Numbered from the stretch's first letter, positions 37,127 to 46,485 are shown. The stretch: 64,000 nt of DNA from Bog-473 sp963743785 (GCA_963743785.1 CAVURD010000012.1:124001-188000), one strand, 5' to 3'. Notes: generated from the sequence alone by a model not told the origin. Program-made: numbers and translations.

Positions 37127-38305
37127 CTACCAGGAGTCGATGCCTACGAGCTTCCGTCCAAGTGGGGACAGCGGCACCGGTGCCCAAGGTTCGGCGTGCT
37201 GGTGTCCCGGAAGGTCGTACCAGGCTCCATGGCATAGTCCTGTCTCCCAGCACTGAGACAGTTCACCGGCCAATGTCGCAGTGTAGGGGAGCATCTGCAC
37301 ATAGAAGGCATACCGAGGCACGTTGCTCACATTTTTCGAGTTTGAGTGGGGAAGCCGTGATGACCACAACACCACGTCGCCTGTCTGCATGGGAACAGAG
37401 ATGATGTCGCCAACTGGTGCCGAAGCGTGCCATTCGTTATGGGACGGAAACTCAGTGGCCGATTGTGGCCAACGTTCTGGATGACGATGCCAGCCGGGTA
37501 CACAGCGAAAGCCACCACGACCGGTTGGGGTATCGGTGAGGGCCACGGCACCTTGTATGTAGTTCAACTCTGGGTCATGAGGATCGTGGTCCCAGTGGAC
37601 CGTCTGAGGAGTTGGCTCGCCGTCCCGCCAGGGTGGTGTGAACCGGCAGCGATCCAAGCTGACCAGTAGCTCATGCGTTCCCCAGAGGTTTGACCATGCC
37701 TGGTACAAGGCGGGAAGTTGTCGAATCGCCCATTGGGTCGGGTGACCCCACATGGCCACGATGTCGAGAAACGGTTGCGGTCGTGAGTACCAAGAGTCGG
37801 GGCTCGAATCGAGAGCCAGCAGTTCGTTCATAGCTGCGACCAGGTCCGCACAGAGGGACGGTGGCACGGCTCCGTGAAGCACCACGTATCCATCCCGCTC
37901 AAAGGCGGTCCTATCTACTCCCACGCAAGTATGGTGGCCCACAACCCCGGAAGCCCGCCACCGTTTCGGAGCGACCGGAATCATCCCAGTCAGCCGGACT
38001 GAGGTTGGCGCGGATGCCGACGGCGCTTGCTCTCCCTGCTCCCGTCCAACGGGTGGCGGGAACCGCCATTCGTATCGAACGTAGTCATCAGCGTGTGACA
38101 ACTCCGTTGACACAAAGGGACAATCTCCAATGTCGACCCAGCGGTAAGGGCTGTCGACAAAGTCGGGCGCCGTGAGAGCCAACCCGGTGTCTGGATATAC
38201 CGACCACAACACCCAGTCGTCAGCACCCATCGAGGAGGAAGAGACAGTTCCCGCGGCCTCACCGCGGCCTGGGGGCGTGGAAGTCATCCGTCCTGGCCAA
38301 ACCAA
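37127..38305 (-). CDS. Phytanoyl-CoA dioxygenase (PhyH) family protein
   Basis: About 390 residues. The C-terminal half (about 130-390) is an Fe(II)/2-oxoglutarate dioxygenase: FERDGYVVLHGAVPP, metal-binding HWD (in VHWDHDP), distal His in RLPHSNSKN, and an Arg after it. The N-terminal ~125 residues are not recognised; the true start may be internal, for example ATG encoding MGADDW near 38230. Such enzymes hydroxylate lipids or natural products. Paired with the methyltransferase, upstream end next to tRNA-Ile. Confidence 0.85.
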   Translation of the reverse strand: MVWPGRMTSTPPGRGEAAGTVSSSSMGADDWVLWSVYPDTGLALTAPDFVDSPYRWVDIGDCPFVSTELSHADDYVRYEWRFPPPVGREQGEQAPSASAPTSVRLTGMIPVAPKRWRASGVVGHHTCVGVDRTAFERDGYVVLHGAVPPSLCADLVAAMNELLALDSSPDSWYSRPQPFLDIVAMWGHPTQWAIRQLPALYQAWSNLWGTHELLVSLDRCRFTPPWRDGEPTPQTVHWDHDPHDPELNYIQGAVALTDTPTGRGGFRCVPGWHRHPERWPQSATEFPSHNEWHASAPVGDIISVPMQTGDVVLWSSRLPHSNSKNVSNVPRYAFYVQMLPYTATLAGELSQCWETGLCHGAWYDLPGHQHAEPWAPVPLSPLGRKLVGIDSW

Positions 38306-38329
38306 TCTGCCTCTGACCAGGGCCGCGAG

Positions 38330-38406
38330 TGGTGGGGCTAGTAAGAATCGAACTTACGACCTCAGCATTATCAGTGCTGCGCTCTAACCGACTGAGCTAT
38401 AGCCCC
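38330..38406 (-). tRNA. tRNA-Ile(GAT)
   Basis: Minus strand. The acceptor arm ggggcta pairs with tagcccc, the anticodon loop is ctgataa (GAT) on cagca/tgctg, and the T loop is ttcgatt. The sequence reads on to an encoded CCA at 38330-38332. Confidence 0.95.
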
Positions 38407-38444
38407 AGAGGGAGATTGACGTTACACCACGGCTTTGTGCGGCT

Positions 38445-39260
38445 TCACGGAGCGAGGTCGACGTCTTCGGGCCAGAGCCGAACCGCCATCGATTGGCTGG
38501 CTGTAGCCAGGAGTTCTCCGTCCTGTGACCACAAGAAGGCCACCCCCTGGGCATAGCCACCGATCAGCGCGTGCATGCGTATGTCGCAGAGCACCCATTC
38601 CGTCCGTTTGAGCTGCACCAGGCGGAGGGTATTGTCGAGACTGCGTCCCATGGTGCGAAGACCCAGAGCGTTCGACACGCCTCCTGGAACGTAGTCACCG
38701 AATATGGCCAACGTAGCGGCCGAGGGTGAGAGGTGACCAGGGACTCGGGCCCAGAGGGCTGAGTCGGGGCTCCCCGGTTCTCCGTGCATTTCTTCGAACG
38801 ATCGTCCCTGGGCCACTCGTACCTCGATGCGGTCGAGGATGGTGTTCCGGAACATGGGTGGCAGCAGGCGGGGAGGGCATTCCTCAGGAGGGGCGACCAC
38901 GGGCGGGTGCACCCAGATGCCGCTGACCGGCAGCTCATCCTTTCCGAGAGCACTGTTGACGGTGAGAATTTCACGACCTTCGACCCGGCCCACCGCCCTG
39001 CCCTGCGTGACATGACGGCCCTCAACGGCCAACGTCACTTCCCAATCCACCACCGAATGGGTGGGGGCATACGAGAGATACTGACCGGTGGCCCACACTG
39101 TCGGACGTCCGGACGCCGCCTCGAGGGCCACCAACGCCGCCCCCAGACCGCACCCGCCGAAGAGAAAATTGCCGGGCGTGGTCAGGTGCGGCTCAACTCG
39201 CATCTGCCAGTGCAATCTGTCGCCGACGGGTTCCATTCCGAGAAAGGTTCGGGCATCCAT
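38445..39260 (-). CDS. Acyl-CoA thioesterase, double hotdog type
   Basis: 271 residues with two hotdog halves (about 8-115 and 165-268), as in TesB/YciA-like acyl-CoA thioesterases. The N-terminal half carries GNFLFGGCGLGAALVALEA; the C-terminal half LSPSAATLAIFGDYV, then SMAVRLWPEDV. It hydrolyses acyl-CoA; specificity unknown. Divergent tRNA-Ile lies just downstream. Confidence 0.82.
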   Translation of the reverse strand: MDARTFLGMEPVGDRLHWQMRVEPHLTTPGNFLFGGCGLGAALVALEAASGRPTVWATGQYLSYAPTHSVVDWEVTLAVEGRHVTQGRAVGRVEGREILTVNSALGKDELPVSGIWVHPPVVAPPEECPPRLLPPMFRNTILDRIEVRVAQGRSFEEMHGEPGSPDSALWARVPGHLSPSAATLAIFGDYVPGGVSNALGLRTMGRSLDNTLRLVQLKRTEWVLCDIRMHALIGGYAQGVAFLWSQDGELLATASQSMAVRLWPEDVDLAP

Positions 39261-39284
39261 TCGGCCGCACCCTAGCGGCGGTGG

Positions 39285-40007
39285 TCAGCTAACCGACAGC
39301 TTGCTGGCGATCAATGAGGCCAACTCGGTGGTGCCGGGCCCGTCGATGGCCAGATGGGTGCCGTCAGATCCGAACCACGAAGGGTTCTGGGCGGCCATCG
39401 TCGCCCAGTCGGCAATGACCACGTTCGGGTACCGGGCGGCCCCGGCCGCCAACACCTGGTTGTTGGGATCCTGCCAGGGCTTGTCGACGTGCACATTGAC
39501 GAAGACCACTCGCGAGGCGCCTTGCAGGACACCCATCATCTGGTCGAAGTCGGCATCCGAGATCGGTCCGTTGGTGCTCAAGGCGACGACGACTTCGGCT
39601 CCGAGCTGCCCCGCCGTTTTGAGTTGTTGCAGAATCGACACGCCGGTGTACCACTGACGGCTGACCGAAGCTTCGACATCGATGCCGGGGACATCGGTTT
39701 GCAGCGGAGTCTGATAGTCCAGCATGACCGAATCACCGACGGCGGTGACGTGTCCGGCTACGAATCCCGGTGCAGGAGGGGGAAGGGTCGTCGTCGTGGT
39801 GGTGGTGGGTGCCGTAGTGGTGGGAAGGCTGGTCGGGCGGGCGCGACCGCTGACCAGGAGCGAGGACGAAGGCTCATGTGGTCTGCCATGCCGGTAAATC
39901 ACCACTCCGCCGGCAACGCCGGCGGCAGCGGCCACCAGAACCACAGCGAGGATGATGAGGGTGGAGCGTCGTCCACTCTTCGCCGCGTGCCGTGCCACGG
40001 CCACCAT
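39285..40007 (-). CDS. Membrane-anchored SGNH hydrolase-like protein
   Basis: 240 residues. One N-terminal helix (about 15-38) and a Thr-rich linker precede an SGNH-type domain: GDSVMLDYQ (block I, Ser) and SDGTHLAIDG (block V with Asp and His). The domain resembles the extracellular C-terminal domain of OafA-type O-acetyltransferases, here without the acyltransferase-3 membrane domain. Its likely job is acyl transfer or removal on the envelope. The start is GTG/ATG at 40007. Confidence 0.83.
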   Translation of the reverse strand: MVAVARHAAKSGRRSTLIILAVVLVAAAAGVAGGVVIYRHGRPHEPSSSLLVSGRARPTSLPTTTAPTTTTTTTLPPPAPGFVAGHVTAVGDSVMLDYQTPLQTDVPGIDVEASVSRQWYTGVSILQQLKTAGQLGAEVVVALSTNGPISDADFDQMMGVLQGASRVVFVNVHVDKPWQDPNNQVLAAGAARYPNVVIADWATMAAQNPSWFGSDGTHLAIDGPGTTELASLIASKLSVS

Positions 40008-40145
40008 TGTGGTCGCTGAGCGAACCCGTGCTCATGCACCCGTTGCGCATGGCGGTCTGGGCTTGTGACTTGATCGACCTATCATGACGTTTCGACGTCC
40101 GGTCTCCGTGTCCGCCGTCGCCGCCTCCGGTTCGGCCCGGAGAAC

Positions 40146-40218
40146 GGGGGTGTAGCTCAGCTGGAAGAGCGGCGGCTTTGCATGCCGTAGGTCGAGGGTT
40201 CGAGTCCCTTCACCTCCA
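40146..40218 (+). tRNA. tRNA-Ala(TGC)
   Basis: 73 bases on the plus strand. The acceptor arm gggggtg pairs with cacctcc (one G-U), the anticodon loop is tttgcat (TGC), and the T loop is ttcgagt. CCA is not encoded. Confidence 0.95.
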
Positions 40219-40853
40219 CGACGTCGTTGTATTCGAACTTCGGCACAGCAAAGAGCAGGTCGAGAGGCTCTTTGTTCTGGTTGATCTCCTCGACGACGTA
40301 ACCGTTGCGCCCATGGACCTCGTTGCGCACGGCTGAAGCAAAGCCTCCTGGTCCGGTCAAGCTTCGCCGGCCGGCACGGTATTCAGCATCGACAACGTCC
40401 GAATCGCGTTGATCGCGGCAACGACGACATCGCAACCTAGGCCAAGTAACGAACCAGCGGCGGCCGGCCTATGGCCCCGGCCGGGCGGCCGTCAGTTATC
40501 GAGCACGGGAGGCCGAGGCCGCAGTCGACCGAGAACGACGGGGCGTCGTCAAGCGCCTGCACCGCGTCCTGCAGGACGGCGCTGTCGTAGGGCATGGCCT
40601 TGGGGACCGAATCCACGCGACCTGACTCTGTTCAGGCGGCGAGCGCTCTGCTACCGGCCGGCGACGCAGGGTCACGGTCGAGATGGCCGGCGGTGTGTAG
40701 GCAACGTCGTTGGGGCCGGCGTCGATACCGGCTGGCACCACAGAACTGGCGGTGCTCGACCGGCAGCGCAGGATCGTACAAGAAACTCGCGAGTGCGTGA
40801 AAGGAGTCTGTCTCTAGGCTGATGGGCATTGCGATCTCGACGAAAGGACGGCC
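40219..40853. other. Gap with possible eroded minus-strand reading frames
   Basis: No intact gene. On the minus strand, pieces such as MPYDSAVLQDAVQALDDAPS (near 40600), VVVAAINAIRTLSMLNTVPA (near 40390) and NGYVVEEINQNKEPLDLLFA (near 40270) look protein-like but lie in different frames; the last runs into the antisense strand of tRNA-Ala. This could be one decayed gene next to a tRNA; I could not assign it to a family. Confidence 0.3.
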
Positions 40854-41732
40854 GTGCCCGCCTCCCCCACCCTCGGAAAGTTCGGCGTGTGGACGAGTGT
40901 TCGCCAGTGGCCCGAAGACCCCGGCGCGATCGGTGACGCCGCAGCCGAGCTGGAGCAACTCGGGTTCACCACGGCCTGGATCGGCGGGTCCACGGGTCAG
41001 TTCCCCGTGGCCGGCGCCATACTGGCGGCGACCACGAACTTCGTGGCCGCCACAGGCGTGGTCCAGGTATGGATCAACCAAGCCGCCGAGGTGGCCGCGA
41101 GGCACCATGAGCTGACCACCGCGCACCCCGGCCGTTTCATCCTCGGGCTGGGCGTCGGGCACGCACCGGCCGTGACCGCAGCCGGTCTGAACTACGAGCG
41201 GCCGCTCCAAAAGTTGGCCTCCTATCTCGACGAGTTGGACCGGGCCGAGCAACCGGTTCCGCAGTCCGAGCGAGTGATCGCTGCGCTCAAGCCCAAGGCG
41301 CTGGCCCTGGCCGGGGTGCGCGCTGCCGGCGCCCACCCGTACAACGTGCCGCCAGAACACACCGCCAGGGCCCGCGCCGCACTCGGCCCGAGCGCGCTGC
41401 TGATCCCGGAGCACAAGGTGTTCTTCGGCGCCGATCCATCGGCGGCGCGAACGGTGGCCCGCCGTGCCCTCGCCATCTACCTGAACCTGCCCAACTACGT
41501 CGACAACTTGCGCCAATTTGGATTCGACGACGCTGACTTCGCCAGCGGGGGAAGCGACCGGCTGGTCGACACTCTGGTGGCTTGGGGCTCAGACGACGCC
41601 GTGCGCGCCCGGATACAGGAGCATCTCGACGCCGGCGCAAACCAAGTGGCCCTCCAAGTGCTCAGCGCATCCGGGCAACCGGGTTTGCCTCGAGTCGAGT
41701 GGCGCCACGCCGCGGAGGTGCTGCTCCCTTGA
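40854..41732 (+). CDS. LLM-class F420-dependent oxidoreductase
   Basis: 292 residues from GTG 40854. TIM-barrel luciferase-like fold with AAELEQLGFTTAWIGG, TNFVAATGVVQVW and RFILGLGVGHAPAVTAAG (the loop before the flavin site). The subgroup (MSMEG-type) uses F420, which fits an actinobacterium. Reaction not known. Confidence 0.87.
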   Translation: MPASPTLGKFGVWTSVRQWPEDPGAIGDAAAELEQLGFTTAWIGGSTGQFPVAGAILAATTNFVAATGVVQVWINQAAEVAARHHELTTAHPGRFILGLGVGHAPAVTAAGLNYERPLQKLASYLDELDRAEQPVPQSERVIAALKPKALALAGVRAAGAHPYNVPPEHTARARAALGPSALLIPEHKVFFGADPSAARTVARRALAIYLNLPNYVDNLRQFGFDDADFASGGSDRLVDTLVAWGSDDAVRARIQEHLDAGANQVALQVLSASGQPGLPRVEWRHAAEVLLP

Positions 41733-41827
41733 GCAGCATTACGGCTCGAGCACGATCGTGCCGGTGGGTGGCATTGGGCCCCAGCCGAACCGGAGCGGAC
41801 CGGGACGTTCGCCGTCCGCTGCCGCTA

Positions 41828-42196
41828 CTAGGTCCGGTAGTGCTGGGGGTAACGGTGCGCCGAGCACCGACTCTTGTCGCGGCCGGAGTGGCACGGGGCC
41901 CCGGACGTCGCCGGACCACCGTCGTCCCAGGCCTCGTCGCAGGGATCCGCAAGGCATACGCAGCCCAGGGCCTCGCCGAGGCAGGCCGGGCATCGTTGGA
42001 CGCAACAACCGGGATGATGCACGCCTCCGGGTGGGGTGGCGCAGTCCCGACACGAAAAGTCGATGGCCGATCGCTGCCTGTTCCTCTCGTCGCCCCAACG
42101 GATTGGTTCGTATTCCGCATCACCGATGATGATCGGATCGGGGCGGCAGCTGATCCCCTCCTTCATCTCCCCGTTGCAGTGTGGGCACACGGCCAT
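41828..42196 (-). CDS. Cys-rich zinc-ribbon-like small protein
   Basis: 122 residues from ATG 42196, after aaggagg. Cys are concentrated as CPHC at the start, CRDC, then CCVQRCPACLGEALGCVC. HHPGCCVQRCPACLG resembles the zinc-binding core of an uncharacterised actinobacterial family. The C-terminal 40 residues are Cys/His/Arg-rich and look less conserved, so the true end may be frame-shifted. Likely a metal-binding protein; role unknown. Bases 42197-42375 upstream hold no gene. Confidence 0.65.
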   Translation of the reverse strand: MAVCPHCNGEMKEGISCRPDPIIIGDAEYEPIRWGDERNRQRSAIDFSCRDCATPPGGVHHPGCCVQRCPACLGEALGCVCLADPCDEAWDDGGPATSGAPCHSGRDKSRCSAHRYPQHYRT

Positions 42197-42375
42197 AGCT
42201 GATCCTCCTTACGCGTTGGTGCTGGCCATCCTCGCGTTCGGCTGTGACATCCCTTGGGGCCTTCTTCCAACGTCGGGGTCAAGCGTTCCAGGCTGTGGAC
42301 GCGCTTTGCGGACAGAACGCCGAAGCATCCCCGGCCGGCAGTCCGCCGAGAACCGCCGGGTGACACATGATCTGG

Positions 42376-43926
42376 CTAGGCCGGCGTCCAGTGGGTGGCG
42401 GGGGAGGCCAGCCAGCTCAGCACCTGGCGCCGGGTGGTCGGACCATGAGGTGACCAGGCGGAGGGAAGCGCCCCGACGGCGCGCAGGTCGGCCGATTCGG
42501 CGATGTTGGCGCTGAGGGGATCGGTAGTCAGGGCACAGCGCGTGGCCGTCGCGTCGATGCCGAAGAGGCGGGCGGCGTTGAGGCCGAAGATGGCCGCCTT
42601 CACCTCGTCGGTCAATGCTGGATAGGCGTACTGTTCCTGGAATTGCTCGCTGATCTGGAACGCGCGCATAGCCATGATCTGCGCCTGTGGGCTGCCGTAC
42701 CAGATGGCGTCCGTGCCCCACATCACCCTCTGCTGACCCACTCGGCTCAACAGTTTGCCCAGGGCGTGGGCCGCCTGATCCGGCTGGGTGAGGAGTTGGC
42801 GCCACACGGTCCCGAGGTCGACCCAGACGTTCTCGTCCGGGTCGACCTGGTGCCGATCGAGGGCGGCCAGCAGCGTATCGATGCCGATGGTGGCGTTGGG
42901 ATCGTACGGGCCCTCCACCTGGGAGGGGTCCCAGGCGGCGTGGTAGATCACGAAGTTCATGTCGGGGAACTGACGGGAGAGGGCCACCATGTCGTCGGGA
43001 TGGTTGAACGCGGGGTCGAAGTTCACCAATGGGAGTCCCTTGTGGGCGACGAAGACCTTGATGCCCAGATCGTGCGCGTGCTGGACGGTCGGGAGCCCGA
43101 TGGTCGGATCCTGCAGCGAGAATCCCTGCCCCGATGGGCTCCAGGCCGTGTAGACCTTGAACGCCGAGGGAGGGCCCGACTGCACGGCGCTCGACATCTC
43201 GTCGAGGGTGGCGCCGATGGATCCGACGTTGGGGGCGATGATGTTCTCCACCAACAGCCGGCCGGCTCCGCCATGGACCAGACCGGACGTGATCTCCTGG
43301 GTGCTCAACGCTTCTGTGAAGGGGATGGGCGCGTTCGAGGGCCCCGAGTTGGGGACGTCGGTCAGGATGGCCACGGTGGTATCGCTGGCCAGGAACAGGT
43401 CGTGGAGGTAGGTGGCCCGGTCGACACAGTCGAGCTGAGGAGTATCGGTACAGCCCGAGGGAAGCATGCTTTCGACCAGGCTCACCGTTTCCGGGGCATT
43501 CTGCACCCACGGGCCGCTGGGGATGACGTGGTGGGTGTGGACATCGAAGATGAATTCGCCGTTGCTGGCCAGCGCCTGCTGGCAGGCCGCCGTGTCTTCG
43601 GGCGGGGGCGTGGTGAAGGTGCCGCCCCGACCACGGGGCCGGGTTGTCGGCGACGATCGGGCTGTTCCGGCCGTGGTGCATCCCGCCAGTTCGAAAGCGG
43701 CCAATGAGGCCGCAACCGCTCCGGCGCCTTGCAGGAAACGTCGGCGGTCCATGCCGACCCGTCGCGATGAGTCGTCGATCGACGATCGGATCAGCCCGTT
43801 GACCGCTCGGTCACGGCTGCTCTCGGCGGCCGGGACGAACTCTCCGTTCGAGATCGGCCCAGCCCGTAGTGGGAGGTGCGGCGGCACGTCGTCTCGATCC
43901 CGTTGCCTTCGAGCAAACTGACCCAT
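42376..43926 (-). CDS. Tat-exported amidohydrolase-fold protein
   Basis: 516 residues from ATG 43926, after gtgggagg. An N-terminal extension of about 55 residues is followed by a twin-arginine signal (MDRRRFLQGAGAVAAS) and lipobox LAGC. The mature part has the amidohydrolase_2 signature FDVHTHHV (metal ligands), a later HKGLPLVNFDPAF with His, and WGTDAIWYGSPQ with the last Asp. Such proteins are decarboxylases or hydrolases; here it is exported. The target is unknown. Confidence 0.83.
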   Translation of the reverse strand: MGQFARRQRDRDDVPPHLPLRAGPISNGEFVPAAESSRDRAVNGLIRSSIDDSSRRVGMDRRRFLQGAGAVAASLAAFELAGCTTAGTARSSPTTRPRGRGGTFTTPPPEDTAACQQALASNGEFIFDVHTHHVIPSGPWVQNAPETVSLVESMLPSGCTDTPQLDCVDRATYLHDLFLASDTTVAILTDVPNSGPSNAPIPFTEALSTQEITSGLVHGGAGRLLVENIIAPNVGSIGATLDEMSSAVQSGPPSAFKVYTAWSPSGQGFSLQDPTIGLPTVQHAHDLGIKVFVAHKGLPLVNFDPAFNHPDDMVALSRQFPDMNFVIYHAAWDPSQVEGPYDPNATIGIDTLLAALDRHQVDPDENVWVDLGTVWRQLLTQPDQAAHALGKLLSRVGQQRVMWGTDAIWYGSPQAQIMAMRAFQISEQFQEQYAYPALTDEVKAAIFGLNAARLFGIDATATRCALTTDPLSANIAESADLRAVGALPSAWSPHGPTTRRQVLSWLASPATHWTPA

Positions 43927-44016
43927 GACGGCCTCCCACCTGAGGCTACGCCAACCGCGACGGCCAAATCCGCGTGACTCATCTGGTCGGCGAACCGTCA
44001 CCTACGCTGCCTCCCT

Positions 44017-44838
44017 ATGACGAGTTCAGCCCTGCCCGATCCCCCGTCCCCGGCCGCCGGCCTGCTGAGCGGAAAGGTCTGCGTCGTCTCGGGCGTGGGG
44101 CCGGGATTGGGTCGCCAGGCTGCCCGAGCCTTGGCCGCCCACGGAGCGACGTTGGTCCTGGGGGCGCGGCGACAGGCTTCGCTCGACGAGGTACTGGCCG
44201 AGGTCGAGGGTCTGGGTGCCCGAGCCATCGCCGTACCGACGAACATCACCGATGCCGATCAGTGCGCCCGACTCATGGCCAGCGCCACCGAAGCCTTCGG
44301 CGGCATCGACGTGCTGGTCAACAACGCCTTCCGCTTCGATGCGTTCCAGAGTTTCGAGGAGGTCGACCTCGCCATCTGGCGCAAGATCATGGACACCAAC
44401 CTCTTCGGATCGCTCCAGATGACCAGAGCCGCCTTGCCGTCCATGCGGGAGCGGGGCGGCGGTTCGGTGGTCATGGTGGCATCGATGGTGGCCCGCCAAC
44501 CGCAGCCGGTGCAGGGTGGGTACGCCATCTCCAAGGGTGCGCTCCTGACGGCCACTCGCGTCCTGGCCTATGAACTGGGGCCGTCGGGCGTGCGCGTCAA
44601 TGCCGTCGTCCCGGGTTGGATGGCGGGACCGTCGGTCGACATGTACATAGAGATGACCTCGGACGGACGCGGCGTGCCCAAGCAGGAGATCGTCGACGAG
44701 CTCAACGCCCGGGTACCCCTCGGCCGCATCCCCAGTGACGAGGACGTCGCCGGATCCGTGGTGTACCTGGCTTCGGATCTGTCCTCGGCCATGACCGGTC
44801 AGGCCATCGACACCAACGGCGGCGAGATCTTCACCTGA
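44017..44838 (+). CDS. Short-chain dehydrogenase/reductase
   Basis: 273 residues. Classical SDR: SGVGPGLGR (nucleotide site), NNAF in place of NNAG, catalytic Ser in VASMV, Tyr/Lys in YAISKG, and a C-terminal TGQAIDTNGGEIF. Likely NAD(H)-dependent oxidation of a hydroxyacyl or alcohol substrate. Divergent from the amidohydrolase gene. Confidence 0.9.
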   Translation: MTSSALPDPPSPAAGLLSGKVCVVSGVGPGLGRQAARALAAHGATLVLGARRQASLDEVLAEVEGLGARAIAVPTNITDADQCARLMASATEAFGGIDVLVNNAFRFDAFQSFEEVDLAIWRKIMDTNLFGSLQMTRAALPSMRERGGGSVVMVASMVARQPQPVQGGYAISKGALLTATRVLAYELGPSGVRVNAVVPGWMAGPSVDMYIEMTSDGRGVPKQEIVDELNARVPLGRIPSDEDVAGSVVYLASDLSSAMTGQAIDTNGGEIFT

Positions 44839-45010
44839 GGCTGGTGGCGGGACATCTCGTCAACACGCCCCTGTCCGCTCCAACCCGGGCTGCTCCCATC
44901 CGCCGACAACGCGTCACCGAATTTTCACCTGGAGGTAGCTCAGGGGTCGACCCCGGTTCATTCTCGGCGCGTACGGTCGAGGCGACCGCCCTCGGCAAAG
45001 GAGAACATCC

Positions 45011-46246
45011 ATGCGTCCAGCATCGGCACTCGCACTGAAGGTCCTCGCTGCAACTGGCATAGGAGCGTTCGCCATCTTCGGCGCCGGCGGCGCACTGGCC
45101 GGCGCCTCGCCGGGCGGAGACGATGGCGCGGATTCCGGGCAACATGCGACGGAACCATTCCAGGTGAGCCAGATCCTGGCGGGCGCCTCGCTCCAGCACA
45201 CCTTTACTCCCCCTGGGTCCACTACCCCAAAGACCGAGACCTTGAGCAACCCTGACGACATCACGCGCCTCCGCGACAAGCTCTTCGTCGGTTTCCAGAA
45301 CGGTGTCGGTCCCCAAGGCCAACCCAGCCCCGATGGCAACCCCGACAGTACCGTCGTCGAACTGGGTCTGAATGGACACGTGATCGCTCAGTGGGACGTC
45401 GCCGGCAAGACGGACGGCGTCACCGCGGACCCGGAATTGGGTGGGGTGATCGCCACCGTCAACGAAGACGCCAACTCTGCCCTCTACACCATCCGCACCG
45501 ACGACACGCCGCCCGCCGACGCCGTGACGAGGTACGCCTACAACGAGGGTCTGCCCCATCTGGGCGGTACCGACGCCATCTCGGTCGACGAGGGACAGAT
45601 CTTCATCAGTGCGTCCGCCCCGGGCACGAATGGGGCGCCGGCGCCGCAACCGAACTATCCCGCCGTCTACGCGGTGACCCTCGACCCGACCACTCAGGTG
45701 GCGACCGTCCATCCGCTCTTCAACGATGAGGATCCGGCAACGGTGGCGAACCTCAACAGCACCCAGTTCGGAAAACAAACGCCGCTGGCGCTGACGGACC
45801 CCGATTCGAACGAGATCGTCCCGCAGGACGGGTCGAGGTTCGCCGGTGACTTCATGCTCACGAGCCAAGGTGACCAGCAGCAGATCTACGTGGACGATGC
45901 GGGTGGTTCCCACCAGCGGTTGGCCGTCCTGTCGCTGTCCCAGGCCGTGGATGACACATCGTGGCCCAATGACCATTCAGGGGGGCTCTACTCCACCGAC
46001 TCGACAAACAACGCGGTCGACGTTGTCACGGGGCCGTTCCACCCCGGTCAGCCACTCGTCGTGGCGACGCCATGTGGGTCGAACAGCGCGCCGTCGGTGT
46101 GCCCGGCCCCACCGAACTTTCCGGCCAACTACCTGGCGACGCTGAACCCGTGGACGGGGCAGGTCACGGCCGTGACCATCCAAGGGGCACCGTACGTGCC
46201 GCAAGGCGGCCTGGTCTTTGTGCCGCGCGATTGGGACTCGGAGTGA
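45011..46246 (+). CDS. Secreted propeller-like protein of unknown function
   Basis: 411 residues from ATG 45011, after aaaggag. The N-terminal 32 residues are a signal peptide (ALKVLAATGIGAFAIFGAGG). The mature chain has repeated beta segments (LSNPDDITRLRDKLFVGFQN, GTDAISVDEGQIFISASAPG) suggesting an NHL- or YVTN-like beta propeller. No catalytic site is evident. Confidence 0.72.
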   Translation: MRPASALALKVLAATGIGAFAIFGAGGALAGASPGGDDGADSGQHATEPFQVSQILAGASLQHTFTPPGSTTPKTETLSNPDDITRLRDKLFVGFQNGVGPQGQPSPDGNPDSTVVELGLNGHVIAQWDVAGKTDGVTADPELGGVIATVNEDANSALYTIRTDDTPPADAVTRYAYNEGLPHLGGTDAISVDEGQIFISASAPGTNGAPAPQPNYPAVYAVTLDPTTQVATVHPLFNDEDPATVANLNSTQFGKQTPLALTDPDSNEIVPQDGSRFAGDFMLTSQGDQQQIYVDDAGGSHQRLAVLSLSQAVDDTSWPNDHSGGLYSTDSTNNAVDVVTGPFHPGQPLVVATPCGSNSAPSVCPAPPNFPANYLATLNPWTGQVTAVTIQGAPYVPQGGLVFVPRDWDSE

Positions 46247-46295
46247 CGATTTCGAGAGCGCGCGCCGCCGTCCGAACCGGAACCTTCGTGGCCGT

Positions 46296-46330
46296 GGCTG
46301 CCCGGATTTGAACCCGGGACCTCTGCGTCC
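46296..46330 (-). repeat. tRNA-Pro 3' fragment, probable attachment-site relic
   Basis: On the minus strand this equals bases of tRNA-Pro from the anticodon stem through the T arm into the acceptor 3' strand. It matches 52767-52801 in 34 of 35 positions; the mismatch puts a G-G pair in the T stem, and no 5' half follows. It is therefore not a working tRNA. Confidence 0.75.
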
Positions 46331-46456
46331 ACCGCAAGAGCGCCACCGAATTTCGTCGGTGTTGGCGTCGCCAATGCTGGCGAGAGTCGCCTGTTGCCTA
46401 CCGGCACCATCGACCTTGACGCAACGTCCGTACACGCCGGGCCAGCGTCAGCCTTA

Positions 46457-46477
46457 CCTGACGGGTCAGGATATACT
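46457..46477 (+). promoter_or_regulatory. Palindrome plus -10 box before the HTH-like gene
   Basis: cctgac (46457-46462) and gtcagg (46465-46470) form a palindrome with a two-base gap. tatact (46472-46477) is a good -10 hexamer lying 8 bases before ATG 46486, so transcription could start at or next to the AUG (leaderless). The palindrome overlaps where a repressor would act; the gene product may bind it itself. Confidence 0.45.
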
Positions 46478-46485
46478 GACAAACC

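Noticed and set aside
40157..40435. A 92-codon minus-strand gene running through tRNA-Ala
   Set aside because: Its C-terminal part is antisense tRNA sequence, a common artefact; only the upstream part may be a relic.
46296..46350. A second functional tRNA-Pro
   Set aside because: Only the 3' half matches, the T stem has a mismatch, and no 5' acceptor or D arm is present.
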